A stretch of DNA of 64,000 bases. Origin: Chlorops oryzae. Lineage: Eukaryota > Arthropoda > Insecta > Diptera > Chloropidae. A model generated the notes under the pieces. The model was not told where the DNA came from. It did no database searches and saw only the letters and a program-made list of their open reading frames with translations. Of this stretch, positions 47,701-61,100 are shown one piece after another. Each line of letters begins with the position of its first letter. Within the stretch, counting starts at the first letter, position 1. Where the stretch lies: positions 97,578,481 to 97,642,480 of the forward strand of contig CM035807.1 in the NCBI GenBank assembly GCA_020466095.1, given 5' to 3'. The position numbers and the translations under genes were made by a program.

Positions 47701-48265
47701 GATTAAAATTGCAAAAGTTTCTACGTAAATAAATGCACACACAAATGTCAGATTTGCAATCAGATGGCAAGACCACATTGGTTTGGTCAAACCCATTCCG
47801 TGAGTGGAACAAAATGCACAATTCGTGTATTTATTATGTCGATGAATTGGCTTTTAAATGTTTTGGAAATGAATTTTTAAAAAACTTTTATCAACAACAG
47901 CACTTTTCGTTCAGTGATTTTTGGCCACACGACGTATACTTAATGCGAATGCATAGTGCAAACAACGTTACTCATACGTCGCACAGTGGTTCGGCTTCAT
48001 ACATTTTTTGAAAAAAACTTAGAAGGAGTTGTTCTAGAGCAATCAATTTTTATACATGTATTATTTTGGGTGATATTAAGAAAATATGAAAGTTTCATCA
48101 AAATCGGCCAGAACTAACCAGCAGCCTGTTTAAAGCACCTGTATTTTTAAAAACCCTGTTGCACTTCCTGGAAACTATCGATCGTTATTTTCTATGGTCC
48201 TTAAATCATGCTACTTGATTTTATTAAATTTTTGTTGCTAACCAAATTTAAGTTATAAGTAATTA
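44704..48265. other. Intergenic DNA without recognised genes
   Basis: AT-rich. CAGGGGCGTAGCGAGGAC at ~46694 looks like an unpaired hAT end. The 92-codon frame at 47733-48011 has balanced composition but no recognisable motif, splice sites or flanking signals. Confidence 0.4.
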
Positions 48266-48273
48266 GTTATAAT

Positions 48274-48509
48274 CAGGGCTCGGAATTTGTAAAAAAATGT
48301 AAAGCATACTTTATGGAGTAAAAATTTTGTTCAACTCACATAAAGTTAAGATTCCAATTGATTTTCAACTTCAATATGGATTTTTTAGAAGTTAGAAAAG
48401 CGATTTGAAGTTCAACTTCGCTAAACTTATTCGCAAAATGTTGGTAAGAAAATGTGTTGCCCCATAAAGTATGCTTTAAGTTTTTAAAAGCAACAAAATC
48501 CGGGCACTG
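48274..48509. mobile_element. hAT-type non-autonomous element, 236 bp
   Basis: The ends are CAGGGCTCGGAATTTG and, inverted, CAGTGCCCGGATTTTG. Flanked by the perfect 8-bp duplication GTTATAAT (48266-48273 and 48510-48517). Subterminal arms also match (AAAGCATACTTTATGG against CCATAAAGTATGCTTT). A relative is at ~39.1-39.4 kb. Confidence 0.88.
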
Positions 48510-48517
48510 GTTATAAT

Positions 48518-51500
48518 TAGCAAACAGTCAACACTAACCTAAAAGTGTGCTATACTTTTTTCCTCAATTTTTCAACTATTTTGTAGGCTTTTTTCACGTA
48601 AAAATCCCAGTTGCAAATAAGGAGAAGTCCTCTACTAAGAGATGCATCACTTGAACTATCCCAAGCACTGTCAATAGGCATTAGTTCTCGTGGCAGTCAT
48701 TGAGCAGGGAAAAAGTGATGTGTTCAAAGAATTGCGTTTGTTTTTTTTTATCAAAAAGTAGCATATTTTCAGGATTGAACTAAAATTTAAAACAAAACAA
48801 AACCAAAACGCAAAACCAAACTTTTTTGAACACCTCACTTTCTGCCTGCTCATGAGAGGGTAGGCCTACCCAAAGTAGATGTGTAAAAGTGATGGGAAAA
48901 GTTTATGATATCCCCTCGCTTAGGAATGTTCAAATGATCAATCCGGAGAGCATAAAATTTGCAACTGGGATGCTAACGACTCAAAAAAGTTCAAATATGT
49001 GCAAAATTTTCTTGCTTATATCGGAGACATTTCGAACTTTCATTTCTATATTGTTTGAATACGGAGGTAGACGGAGATATACAAGTTTTTGTCCATCAAA
49101 GGGAAAAAGTTGGCATTTAGATTTAGGCTCTCAAACGTTCTTCATTTTGTCGAAAAAGTGCTATATTTTTATATAAAATCAACCAAAGAAGCCATCAAAA
49201 CAAAATTATTTGGAAAAAACTTTGCTCTAGTTAACAAATATTTCAATAATTTTAGGTGGAAAAAGATTTTCTGATTTACGATACTTTAACTTAGTATAAA
49301 AATGACAAATCCGTAATGAATTTTTCTTACCTAAACAATGCTTAATTTAGCTAAATTGGTCAAACACCAAAACAGGGTACTTGAAAAATAAATTTTCCTT
49401 CAAAAATACCGCTGTGCGCCGCGCCGGTTGGTAAGAAGTTTGATTTAAATTCTTACGTTACACAAAAATTATAACTGAACTTGAATATTTTCGACATCCA
49501 TGCTCCACAAATGACTCAATGGAATAATGTTAAAATTTCTCTCTGAGAAAAATACATTGATTTCCAAGCAGAAGAAAGTCGATTACAAATCAAACTCGAC
49601 CGGACGACTTTCCAACAAAAAGTGGCCATTATTAGCACATCTTCCGTTCCGATGGGAGAAAAACTCGCAAGTGGATAATTCACAGGAAACGTGAAAGCTC
49701 GGTAAAAAGAACAATTTTAAAGTTGAACTTTTTACATCGAACCAACGTAGCAGCTGTTGTTTGCCAACTTTTGTTACGAACAAACAATGCCATTTTCAAT
49801 CCGCCCTTAGCATGTTTTGACTTTTTGTGGGCAGCATGTTACATGTTCTAACGAAAGAATATACATATATACGTTGTTCTTTTTTTTTTTGGGTTTTTTC
49901 AAATGAATTAATTCATAACATAGCGTGTTCATTTGTGTTTGTCGAATTTTTGCTTCAAATTTAACACGAGGCCCTATAAATATGCAACGAAAATGTAATT
50001 AACAACGAAAAAGAGCAAAATTCATGCATTTCCATTGAAAATTAGAATTTTTTATTAAAACTTAATTGAAATGAATGTGAAAAGTAATGAATAGTTCTTT
50101 GAGTTTATTTAAGAAAGGTTTTTTTTTTTTTGTAAAGAATGTTTCTTATCGGAGGACTTTATTCGTTGGTATGCAGAAATATTAATGCTTGCCTTAAAAT
50201 TGCATGATTTTTTTTATATATATTTTGATGTTGAAGAAACACATTTTCACAATTAAAACCACAAAAAAAAAAACACCTAGAAATCAGCAAAAAAAGTTCA
50301 TCATTTAACAACAGCCCCTAACGGCCGAAACCCTTTTAAATCGAACACTTGCACACGCAAACTCACACGCACACAGAGCCATTCACACAAATATTCACAT
50401 AGAATGGACGCAGCCTGAAACTGTGCATGAACAACAACAATAACAACAGCAAAAAGGCACACTGACATGCAAAACCGAATCGGGTTACGGAACTGGATTA
50501 AAAATATTGTGTGTTTTATTTTTTTGCTTTTTCCCTCATTTAGAATGCTCGGACCTCCGAACGGCTGTGAACTGTGCTAAGAATCCGCTCCGCTGGGCTG
50601 ACTGGCTCGCTGGCCCGATGACTCGATGAGGTGCCAAGACTTAAATAATCCAAAGCATTGCGTGATAAATTACTGCTTACAAAGATACTAACTTGGCCAA
50701 TTTCATTTGCATGCACAAATACACAAACAAACAAACGTACATAAACACACGCGAAAAAGAGGCTTCCGTGAATAACAGAGGACTCCAATGCGCTTCATCA
50801 AAAGCTGAAATTACTCGAAAATTGCTGCTCTAACTTATTAAAATTTTCTATAATATTATTTATGTGAATGCAAATGAACGAAAGTGAGAGCTGCATACGA
50901 GTCCGCATATATGCACATACATATGTACACATATATATATGTGAAGCGCTAAATTGCATATCCACAGTTGCGTCTTGAATTCGTTAGTTAGACGACTGCA
51001 CGTGAACTAATTACGGGACTACACAGAAGCAATTGTCTGACTAAAAAGCAAGCTACCAAGTCAAGGACATTAAGAATAAAATACGAAACAACAATACATT
51101 TTGCAACACGGTGAGAAAGCAACAACAATAACAGCAACAAAGATAACAACAACAATAATTGTAAACGACAAGAGCACACATGCGGCAACTGCACCGCGAA
51201 TGGTGGGAAAATATTTGGCACTGGTCCTGGCGCACTCTAATGATGTTGCCGACGGTCGCATAGCAAAACGGACAATGGTGCTCATGTTTTGACTCGTTGC
51301 AAAGTACTCGTTTAGTTTTTGTCCTTTAAAGTGCATTTCGGATGGCAGCTTGCGTTGTAATAAAAGCGAATACGAAAACGAAACAAACAACAAAAACATT
51401 GATATTGTAAAGCGCACCGACCGAGTTGGCTCGCAAGCGACTACTCAGCAAGGACATCCGAAATTCGGTTGAAAGTTCTCGTAATGATTTCTGCTACATA

Positions 51501-51667
51501 AGGCATATCAAAGCCCGCATATTTCGAGACTGAATTTTGAATTGAAAAAGTTCTGTTGATTTAACGCGATTTTTTTTTTTTTTTGGTTTTTACAAAAGCT
51601 TTATGTGAATATCTGAGTGCGGAGCGCGAATCGCCAATCAAGCGTTACTTCTTCATAAACCAACACT
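48518..51667. promoter_or_regulatory. Upstream region of the DPP6/10-like gene
   Basis: From ~50300 the sequence changes from plain AT-rich to a mixed composition with CAA-rich stretches (51115-51170), ACAC motifs and a balanced patch at 50545-50650. This is typical of fly neural-gene promoters and 5' untranslated exons. The start codon is at 51668 in ACACTATGGCT. Transcription start not determinable. The small frames around 51.1-51.4 kb are attributed to untranslated sequence. Confidence 0.4.
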
Positions 51668-54600
51668 ATGGCTGAACAGGAGGATGATGAGGTAATTTTG
51701 TTTACGAACTCTTTTCTTTTTAGATTATTTTTTTCTGTTTTTTTTTTTTACATATATATATTTGTTGAAAGGACTGCAACGTGTAAGCTGATTGCGTGCC
51801 TTTTGTACGGGTTGGAGTGGTAGAATCAAAAAAGAAAAAAAAAATTATAAATTTCAGAAAAACTTTCTTCCGACATTCGTGCGGAAGCTGCAGCAAGTTA
51901 TTTTGTGAATGAAAATGCATTGCGAATTGTGAGACTATTTACATAAAGTTCAAAGGATGCAAAGTTTTGAGCCCGGCTAAGCCGAATTAAGAGTTTTAAG
52001 AGGGTACTTAAGTGTGGAATTTTTAATTTCACTTCTTTTGTTATAAAACAAACAAAAAACCCTGAATATCCTCTCAATTCTTTACATTAACTATGAAATA
52101 AACTAGAAATTTATTTTATAAAATGTTGGAAATATTTAAGTTATGATACTGATATCTACCTAAAAAGAGAAAAGCATAAATAAATGGAAGATGAAATTTA
52201 TATTGAGTTGAAATTTTGAAACGAATCTCTCATTAAAAGGAAACCCGATCCTTATTGATGCGTTCGTTAGCGTGATTGTGACGAAGAGCAACGAAATGGA
52301 TGGAACGAAGCATCTCCTCGAGAATGATTGAATATTTTAGGGGAAAGTTTTGTTAAAACTTTTCGTCTGAATTTCAAGAATGAAAGCCCTTGATACAAAT
52401 TGGGAAATTTCAAAAATAAAAAAGACTCTTTTATTGAGATTTTTCTTATCACAATGTAATATCCCACTTGAATCTAAGTATGTCCTCGATATAACTTCTG
52501 ACATACATACATACTTTTGTCTTAAGGCAAATAAATATTCAAAATCAAGACATTGTGAGTTGCAAAGATTGGTTCTTGGCACTCGAATTGGACATAAAAC
52601 ACACCAGGTGAACGAGAAAATAGACCCACGGGAGCGATTTGAAGGAATTTTTCCGATTTTACCTTTTTCCTTTCTCTGAATTTTCGCAGCGCAAAACCAA
52701 CGAAGGTTCAATGCATATCACACGGTCGTCGTATAGTTCAGCTTTTACATAGATTCCAAAAATTTCCTTCATAAGTTGAGCACGAATGTGAAAGGGCCGA
52801 AAGGGAGTTCCTTAATACCAACTTATGTATGTGGGAATTTTCTGGTCTATTTGGTCGTGTTTCTTTTATGTGAATTGGAAAAGAACGTACGAAAAAAATA
52901 TGTACATACCTTCCTAGCGAGTGCACTTCACCGCTTGTTACTGCTGGAACGATTTGTGCCCCTTCAACGTTGATCACACTCAGTGGTACTTAAGGGATAA
53001 CACTGATGTAACCACTTTAAAAAATCGATTTTATTTTCTTTCATATTTCGATTGTAAAAGTTATTGAGAATATTCTGTAAAAAAATCAGACCGAAATTCC
53101 AAGTATTAAAAAAGTTACAGGTCATAATCCCCGACGCGCCCCGATCGACTTTTTCTGCTCTTGAAACTTTTTCTGGCACGGGCAAAGTCCTACACAGAGA
53201 AAAAAAAAACATCCAGAAAACTGGTTAAATCAAAAGGAAAAACATACAAGCAAATTCAACAAGGAATATTTTTAATTTTAACAATTTTTCTTGTTGGAAA
53301 ATTTCCAATTTCCAATTCCAATTCCAATTCTAGTACCATAATTCTATTGTACTTAAAAGATTTAATCTTATGTACTATTTTGAAATAAATAAATGAAATG
53401 AAATGAAATGAAAAAATAAAGGTTTTCCTTTTGAATCAACTATGTTTCAGGTTGAATTGACATGATAATTTGCAAAAATCGTTTTAAATTTAAATTGTTG
53501 AACTAACCACGGACATAATTGAAATGACAAGATAATTTTTAAAATAACAAAAATTTTCTAAAACATGTACCTTTAAAAGAAGAAATGTCAAAACAAATTT
53601 ACTCAACGTTCAAAGCAAATAGCCACAGAGCCCTCTGCTGAACATAGCCCCAAAAACAGCCATCGGATGGACTTCATCCGATTTTGTCACTCCGTTGTCG
53701 TGACTGCATTCGCAATGCTTAAAAAGTTCTAAGGTGCATAAATATTGTATATGTATGTCCTATTTTATAAACCAAATGAGAATTATACACAACGTAAAGA
53801 AATGTAATTAAACACATTTCCTTTCAAATCAACCAAAAATGTTGTTGACTCAACCTGTTTTCTTTTGAAATTTTTGTTCTGCTCGAAAATCAAAAGGACT
53901 GTGAATAAAAATGCGCCCTTTTAAAAAAATCATGTTTTATTTTTCGCTCAGTGTAGAGACCAAACTATCTTACCGATTGCTTTGAAACTTTAATGCATTC
54001 TTTCTACTTGTGAATAGTTCTCGCAGGTACCAGAATGATTTTTTTTTTCGAAATTTAATAATAATTTTTTTACAATAAACCATTCGATTATTTATGCATT
54101 GGGCGTGTCAAGAGGGCGGTTTTCATAAAAGCTTTGGAATATGCGGCCCTTAATGGCCTTAAAAATCTCTAGAATATCTTGTCTGAATGGTAGTGGTCTT
54201 GGGCCTGTTTCAAAAGCATTCAAACATGCATTTTGTGTTGGGTATTGTATGGTCAGGCTTGTCTGACTATAACACCCTAACATGTTTAGTGTATACTTTG
54301 ACTAAAAAAATATTAATGTAAAAAAAATAATATAAAAAACAAGTAAGAAAGCTAAAGTCGGTCAATCCCGACTTTGAAATACCCAGCGTCCCGACATTAT
54401 TGGCGCACTATGTTTTGCCTCTCCATTTGTGGGCGGGCCACATAAATTTTTTTCCTACACTTTTCATTCGCTTTGGTCAACCTATGTTGCGAATTTGAAG
54501 CTTCTACGCCTTTTACTTCGGAAGTTACGATAAACCCTTATTTGTGGGCGTGGCTCGAGGAGGACAGCGTCCATTTTTTTCCAGGATATGTCCCTTTTCG

Positions 54601-57600
54601 TAGTTTACCAGTACACCAAATGGGCGTGGCAGTGGGCGGATGTCTCCCATTTTTACTCAGGATCATACTCGGACCCCGATATACCTGTGTGCCAAATTGT
54701 GGTTGATTGGACTTGATTGGTCCAGCCGTTTCAGAGGAGACCCGCTTACGCTGGGTATAAAAATAATAATATAAGATAAAATAATATAACATTTAATATA
54801 AAAAAAATTTTTTTATGCAGTTTAAATTACAAATTAAAAAATATTTAAAAAAATCAAAATCATCGAACTTTGTTGTCTTGTGAAAAAAAAATTCCAAAAA
54901 AGAGGTACCTACAATTTATGCGCTTACAACGGAAAACCCTCTAAAAGCTTTTGATAGAAAATTTGGCGGCTCACTTTTCGAAGACTATTTAAGGAATTTT
55001 TGGAATTAGCTGAATTAGCGGTGTCAAGCGAAGTTTAAGGAGCCTTTCCTCCATGCCAAAAGCGCTCCTAAAAACTCTCTTCAAATTCCTCTCACTGACA
55101 TAGCCAGGATAGACTATTTATCTAACAATATCAAATTAAAAAAAAATTATTTCACTTTAGTTCAGCAAAGTCTTTTTCCCACAGGATGTCTTTAAGGTTT
55201 TCAAGAGCTGAAATGTGATCCGAAAAGTTAATTAAAAAAGACCTTTTTTGGATTAACCTGGGAGTCTTATAGATGATTGAAGCAAACTTCCTTTAAACGT
55301 TCGCCTAATTACATTGATCACGAAATTGTTTAATTATTTAATAAAGAGTTGCTCGCTTCAATTAAACTTCCGAAAGGCAGATAAAAGCACCTGAAAAAAG
55401 TTTCGCTGGCAAAATATGCACCTTAATTAAGGATAATTACCTATGTAAAAAAAAACTCTGAATAGTCCTCATTAGACATCCCGGTGGGTTCTTTGTGCTT
55501 CTTTTTCAAAAGTATTTTTACTTCTTTATTTTATTTTTTTTCGTTGTTGAAAAGACACGCAAAATGATTTCATTTCGTGCTTTTTTTGATGGGATTGAAA
55601 ATGAAAAAGTTTTTCATTTCCATCGGAATTACAACGAAAACTTGAATCCACTTCGATGATGGCATTTCCTCTTCGGTTCCTTTTTTTTTTGGTTTTTTGT
55701 TGGACGCACACACAAGCATGAATTTCAAGTTATCCCAATATTTATTTTTCGATTGATCAATTTGAATTCAGTTCAGTTTGCTTCCATTGATTCTGAAGAG
55801 CTGAAAACTCTACATAAAATATTATTCTTCTCTTTTTTTTTGGCGGGCGGTTTGGAGACTTTGTAAAAACGCTCGATTTAAATTGATTCCATTGTAAAGC
55901 ATCAGCTTTGAAAGTTTGTATTTCCCCAGATCATAGCTCATTTGCGTAAGAATTTATACTTAAGTCCCTGAAGTGTAAAGAAGCTGAGTATACACCATAA
56001 AGAGACCCGGATAAAAAGAATAAAAAAGTATGTAACAAGCACAGAAGTAATCATTGTGTAAGTCCATTGTCCGTGGCTTTGTAAGGACCTCTCAAATTTA
56101 TTTCATTATTATATCATACGATAATTTAGAAATCCGTATAGGACCAGAAAACCCGCAGCGAGATAGAAACCGTTAATTACAATTCCTTTTTTTTGCCGAT
56201 CTTTTTTCAAATTTATTCATGCACATTATTCCATCCACCTCGTCCTATTAACGGTGTAATCTTCTCCTCTGTTTCCAGCAATCTATTTTCCATTTAAACG
56301 AGAGTTACGCTTTGGGGCTTGCTATCTATGCGACGTTGTTTCTTTTCACAGTCGACCTGTCGCTTTGTCCATCATTTTTAATCATGGTCGTTATGAGGGC
56401 AGAGCAGTTTCCCCCTAGGATTCAAAGAACATGAAGATTTTCGCCGAAAAATCCTCGCGTTAATCATTATCAGCGGACCGAGGCCAAACCGCTCACACAT
56501 TTTTTTCCATAGGCTGTGATTGTTTATATAGGAATTGTCGAGGGTTATTGTTCCACGCAGGCAGGAGAAAGTTTTCATGAAAATTTTAGTTCTTAATAGG
56601 AATTTTCATCAATCAAAAAAGATTTAACCGCGGACCCATCGCAATCGTTTTAGCTAGGAAGTGTTTGCCCTAAGTCTTTTGTCTCTCTTTCTATCCCTTT
56701 TGATTTAAACTTTTCTGCCCATAAGACTTTATATTTTGAGCGAACCCCTTCGAGCGATATATCGCGAAACTATTTCGAACTACATTGAAACGTTAAGTCA
56801 AAGCAGCTTGGAAATTGTTTAAAACTACAGCAGCAGGTGTGAACGTGTGAAAATCGAAGGTTTTCATGACTCTCCTCAGCTCGTTTGGCATTTCCTTCTA
56901 TGCAGCATATCAACCTATTGTTTCCAGTTCAGCGTATCGTGAAGCCGTTCAACCATGTTGTCTTGAAAAACTTAAAATAACGCCGGCGACGGGCTTTTGC
57001 CTCTTGCTTTTGCCAATATTGGAACGTGCTGCCGAGCTTTGCTCGTTTTCTATTTTCCAGTTAATTAAGCACTCAAATTTTTTGCTATTTTTAGCTTTCG
57101 TTCATTTAACTTTGGCTTCGACTTTTTCGCAAACGAAATGATTGCCTCGATGCATTTCGATTTTGTTCATCCTTCATCGGTCTCATATGGACTTCGTTTC
57201 AAGGATAATTTCTTATTAAAAAATGGTTGATAAAGATTTTTATTCAAACTTTTCAAAATTCAAACTCAAACTTATAATTTTTATATTTTGTTAGCTTTCT
57301 TTTAGAAGAGCTTTGCTCTCTTTAATTTTGGTCAAAGGTAGGAATTCAACGTTGCTGTTTTGATGTGATTATTTTTAAGGTGTCAATAGAGTGTCTTAAT
57401 ACTTAGAAACATTGCATACTCTCAGGCGAAATTGTAATTGTAGTGGTCGCACTGTGCACCTCCTCAAATTAAAGTTTCTTATTGAAAAAATCGATATAAA
57501 TAAGCTTTTTTTATACCATTCATTGCAAGGGGTTAATGTTATCAGATGGAGTCTTTAGAGAGCACAATTCCCAACAAAAAAAAGTCTTTCAGAATAGACA

Positions 57601-57874
57601 CATGAGAAAGAGAGAGGAGAAGAGAGAGAAGAGAGAGAAAGAGAAGAAGAGGAGAAGAGAGAAGAGAGAGAGAGAGAGAGAGAGAAGAGAGAAGAGAGAG
57701 AAGAGGAGAAGAAGAGAGAAAGAGAAGAGAGAAAAAGAGAGAGAGAGAGAGAAAGAGAGAAGAGAGAAAGAGAGAGAAGAGAGGAAAAGAGAGAGAGAAG
57801 AGAGAGAGAGAGAGAAGAGAGAGAAGAGAAAGAGAGAGAGAGAGAAGAGAAGAGAAGAGAGAGGAGAAGAGGAG

Positions 57875-57952
<78 letters not shown>

Positions 57953-58099
57953 AAGAGAGAGAAGAGAAGAGAAGAGAGAGAGAGAGAAAGAGAGAGAGAA
58001 AAGAGAGAGAAAGAGAGATGAGAGAGAGAGAGAGAAAGAGAGAGAAAAGAGAGAAAGAGGAAGAGAGAGAGAGAAGAGAGAGAAAGAAGAAGAGAGAAA

Positions 58100-58130
<31 letters not shown>

Positions 58131-58141
58131 AGAGAGAGAGA

Positions 58142-58178
<37 letters not shown>

Positions 58179-61100
58179 AGAGAGAAATAGAGTAGACAAG
58201 AGTCAGAGAATTAGATAAAACAAAAGAGAAACTTTGTTAAGATATTGGAGCTTTAGTCAAAAGGTTCTGCAGATTCGAGAGACATTTCTTTTTAAATATG
58301 CTCAACAATAATATTTTATAAAGCTAAAATTGCTGAATGGATGATATGGTTACTAAACAGTTGGATCGATATTTCCTTCTTTTAATAGCACTGATAGAAT
58401 TTTAAGCTAAAAGCAAAAGAATTCTATCAGAAACTTCAAAGAAGATCAATTTTCCACGAAACTTCGAGATCTACTTGCATAACAACATTCAAAGAAGCTA
58501 CAATTTCCGCAACTTCGAATGTCATAAAACATATATCCTTATTTTAGCCAAATCAGGTGTTCTTAAAAATATATCTTACTCTCAGCTCCAATATGCTGTG
58601 TCCTTTGTTACTCAGAGACATAGCTTTTTAAATATGCTGCTTAAAAAATTTTGACATATTTTTTTCCGCGAGCCATGGCAATCAAATTGCTGATTGGATG
58701 TTTCTGGCATTCAAATAACGAGAAAAATATATTTTTTCTTTTGAAGGTAGGTACCTTGATGCGAGGCATAAGCTCGAAAGCTTTAAAAATATGAAATGCC
58801 AAAGCGGAGAGATCGCGTGTTTCGGTCACATTAAATATTTTGAATGCTCCACGTTGCAAATTAAACAAGGCAATTCACGTTTGTCTCCATATTTTATCGC
58901 GCACTCGAAGCGAAAGAAAAAGAATTTCTTATAAAAAAAAACTTTAAATATTTATGGAAATTATTTTCATACCATTAAAAATGCCTCGAACAAAGTGAAT
59001 TTTTTTCCCCTCATGCAAAAAAGGAGAGTGAAAAAAAATTGGATCCTTCTTGGCATTTTGGTTTCAACTCAATTTATTCGCATTATATTCAATTAAATGA
59101 AGCATACTTTAAAGCGTTTGTTAAATGTTGTTTCGTGGGGCTTTTTTTTTCTTACTTGCCACGCTTGTGGGCACAAATTTAATCCGGTTTATCATGACAA
59201 GGATTCGAAGGAACACGCACGAATGGATTTTCGGGCGGGATTTCGAATACCGAAGCAACAGACAGAGCATTGAGCAGTTAATATAGATAATCAATTTTGT
59301 ATAGAGCAATTACGACGGTTATTATAAATTCTTTTATAAATAATTTCCGTCCATTGAACGCTCAATTGTATGAATAATTAATTCCAAATAAAATATAAAA
59401 ATATAAAAAAATTTTAAAAGGACTCACCATAAGTTTTGATAATTAAAATATTTCCATTTTTATGAATTTCTTGTGCTATTTCTTTGCAGTTAGTCTCAAG
59501 CAATCCGAATCAACGCAACTGGCGGGGGATCCTTATCGCTTTGCTCGTTATAATAATCGTTTTGGCTTTAATTGTCACATCCGTGGTAAGTAAAGATTTC
59601 ATCCTGTTGCTATGTTGTGAAATACAGACTCCATTGTAAAAAAAGGGTGACCCATTGCTCAGTGTTTGTCCTTTGCCATTCAATTGAATGTTTGCATTGT
59701 TCTGCCAATTTAATGTCTTGTCCTTTCTGAGGTCATATTTTGTGCCCTAAAATAAGAAGGCGCACAATTATTTGGGAGGCCTGAAAATGTTTTAAATTCA
59801 AAATGAAATAGTATCCTTGATGGCAATGAATAGGAAAAAAAAGGAACATTTTTCAAAAGTATTTTGAATGAAAGAATAAATTTTGGCGATCTTAAAAGGA
59901 TACTGTTTGCAGTTCTCTTCAAAGGAGCTATTCCGATTTACTGTAGCTGAAATGCTCCTCCTTTTGATTAATGATACATTGGCTTTTGATCGTTTCAATA
60001 AAATGTGAAGGCCGTAAAGTTTTCGTTATTTCACCTTACAGCTTTTCAATATATTATGAAGTCTTATATTCTCTGATTTACATACTTATAAACACACATA
60101 CCTAAATCCTTTCGTTGAAACTTCATGTTGATGGATTAAAACGCGTCGATGTTTTTCTTTACCTTTCCTTTGTTCTCTCGTTTTTTTATGTTTTTTATGT
60201 GCCACTTTTGCTTTTGTCTTCCTCGTTTTTTTTTTTTGTTTTTTTGTGTTTACTTTTTTCTTTTTTTAATTTGTTTTCTGTAGAAAACCATTTATAAAAT
60301 TTCCACGTATTTAAAAAAAGGTTCTGCTTACACCGCCGGATGAAGGTCCACGTGTCAGGGGACAACGCATTAAGCTGCAGGACATTGTCGACGGGATTTT
60401 CATGCCACAGCGGGCGAATGGAAGTTGGATTAATGGTAAGTTGTGATCACCAGGTATAACGAGATAACGAATAATGATTATAATTTAAGTATGCTTCCGT
60501 TCATGATTTGTATTACCCTCTCGCTCTCGTTCACTAATGCTCTCGCTCTTACTATTTCTTGCTCTCTCTGTCGGTTTTTTAATGGCACATTGCAGCTGAG
60601 GAGTTCATTTACCACGACGATTGGGGTCGCATTTGCTTATTGAACGTAGCCAATCTGACCGAACGAGTTCTCATTTCAAATGTAACATTCGTAAGTAAAC
60701 GATTTATATATACATACATACATGTACATATATATATATATTTTTAAAAATATTTTCCTTCTTATTATTTTTCTTTGTTCTTTTAACTGCTGTTATCGCG
60801 CAAGCTCTTCTGTTTGTTTATTTTGTTCTTCTCTCTTTTTTTTTTTTTTTGTTTATTTATTTGTACACTGCTTATCTTTGATCGACAGCTTCGCCTTGTT
60901 TGCCGTTTTATTGCCAACTTATGGCCATATCTCAAGTGTATTCACTTGACTTAACAGCACTATCCATTCATGCATGCCAAGCGTCCAGAGGCTACGCTTT
61001 CCGAGGAAAACAGCACAAGCTGCTCGCGAAACGCGGAAAGAGAAGCCTTAACACACATAAAGGAAAATTGATAGTATTGAATGCATAAAAGGCTGGAATG

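Larger units (their letters stand above)
51692..59489 (+). other. Intron 1 of the DPP6/10-like gene
   Basis: 7.8-kb GTAATT...TTTGCAG intron. Contains the candidate element 53191-53958, the dispersed repeat 54337-54764 and the purine tract 57601-58190. Also holds small hairpins at 53662-53682 (ATCGGATG arms) and 58391-58430 (CTGATAGAATT arms). No further exon was recognised. The frame at 56866-57141 has no supporting signal. Confidence 0.75.

Noticed and set aside
47733..48011. 92-codon frame
   Set aside because: Protein-like at first sight but no recognisable motif, weak start context, and no nearby poly(A) or splice evidence; kept out of the gene list.
54473..54792. Frames at 54.5-54.8 kb
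   Set aside because: Same repeat family as at 9.8 kb; the shared peptides come from the repeat.
56866..57141. 91-codon frame in DPP intron 1
   Set aside because: Hydrophobic chance frame; no splice sites linking it in phase with the DPP exons.
57536..58218. Arg/Glu/Lys-rich plus frames and a Ser/Leu-rich 214-codon minus frame
   Set aside because: Produced by the (GA)n tract; no complexity or gene signals.
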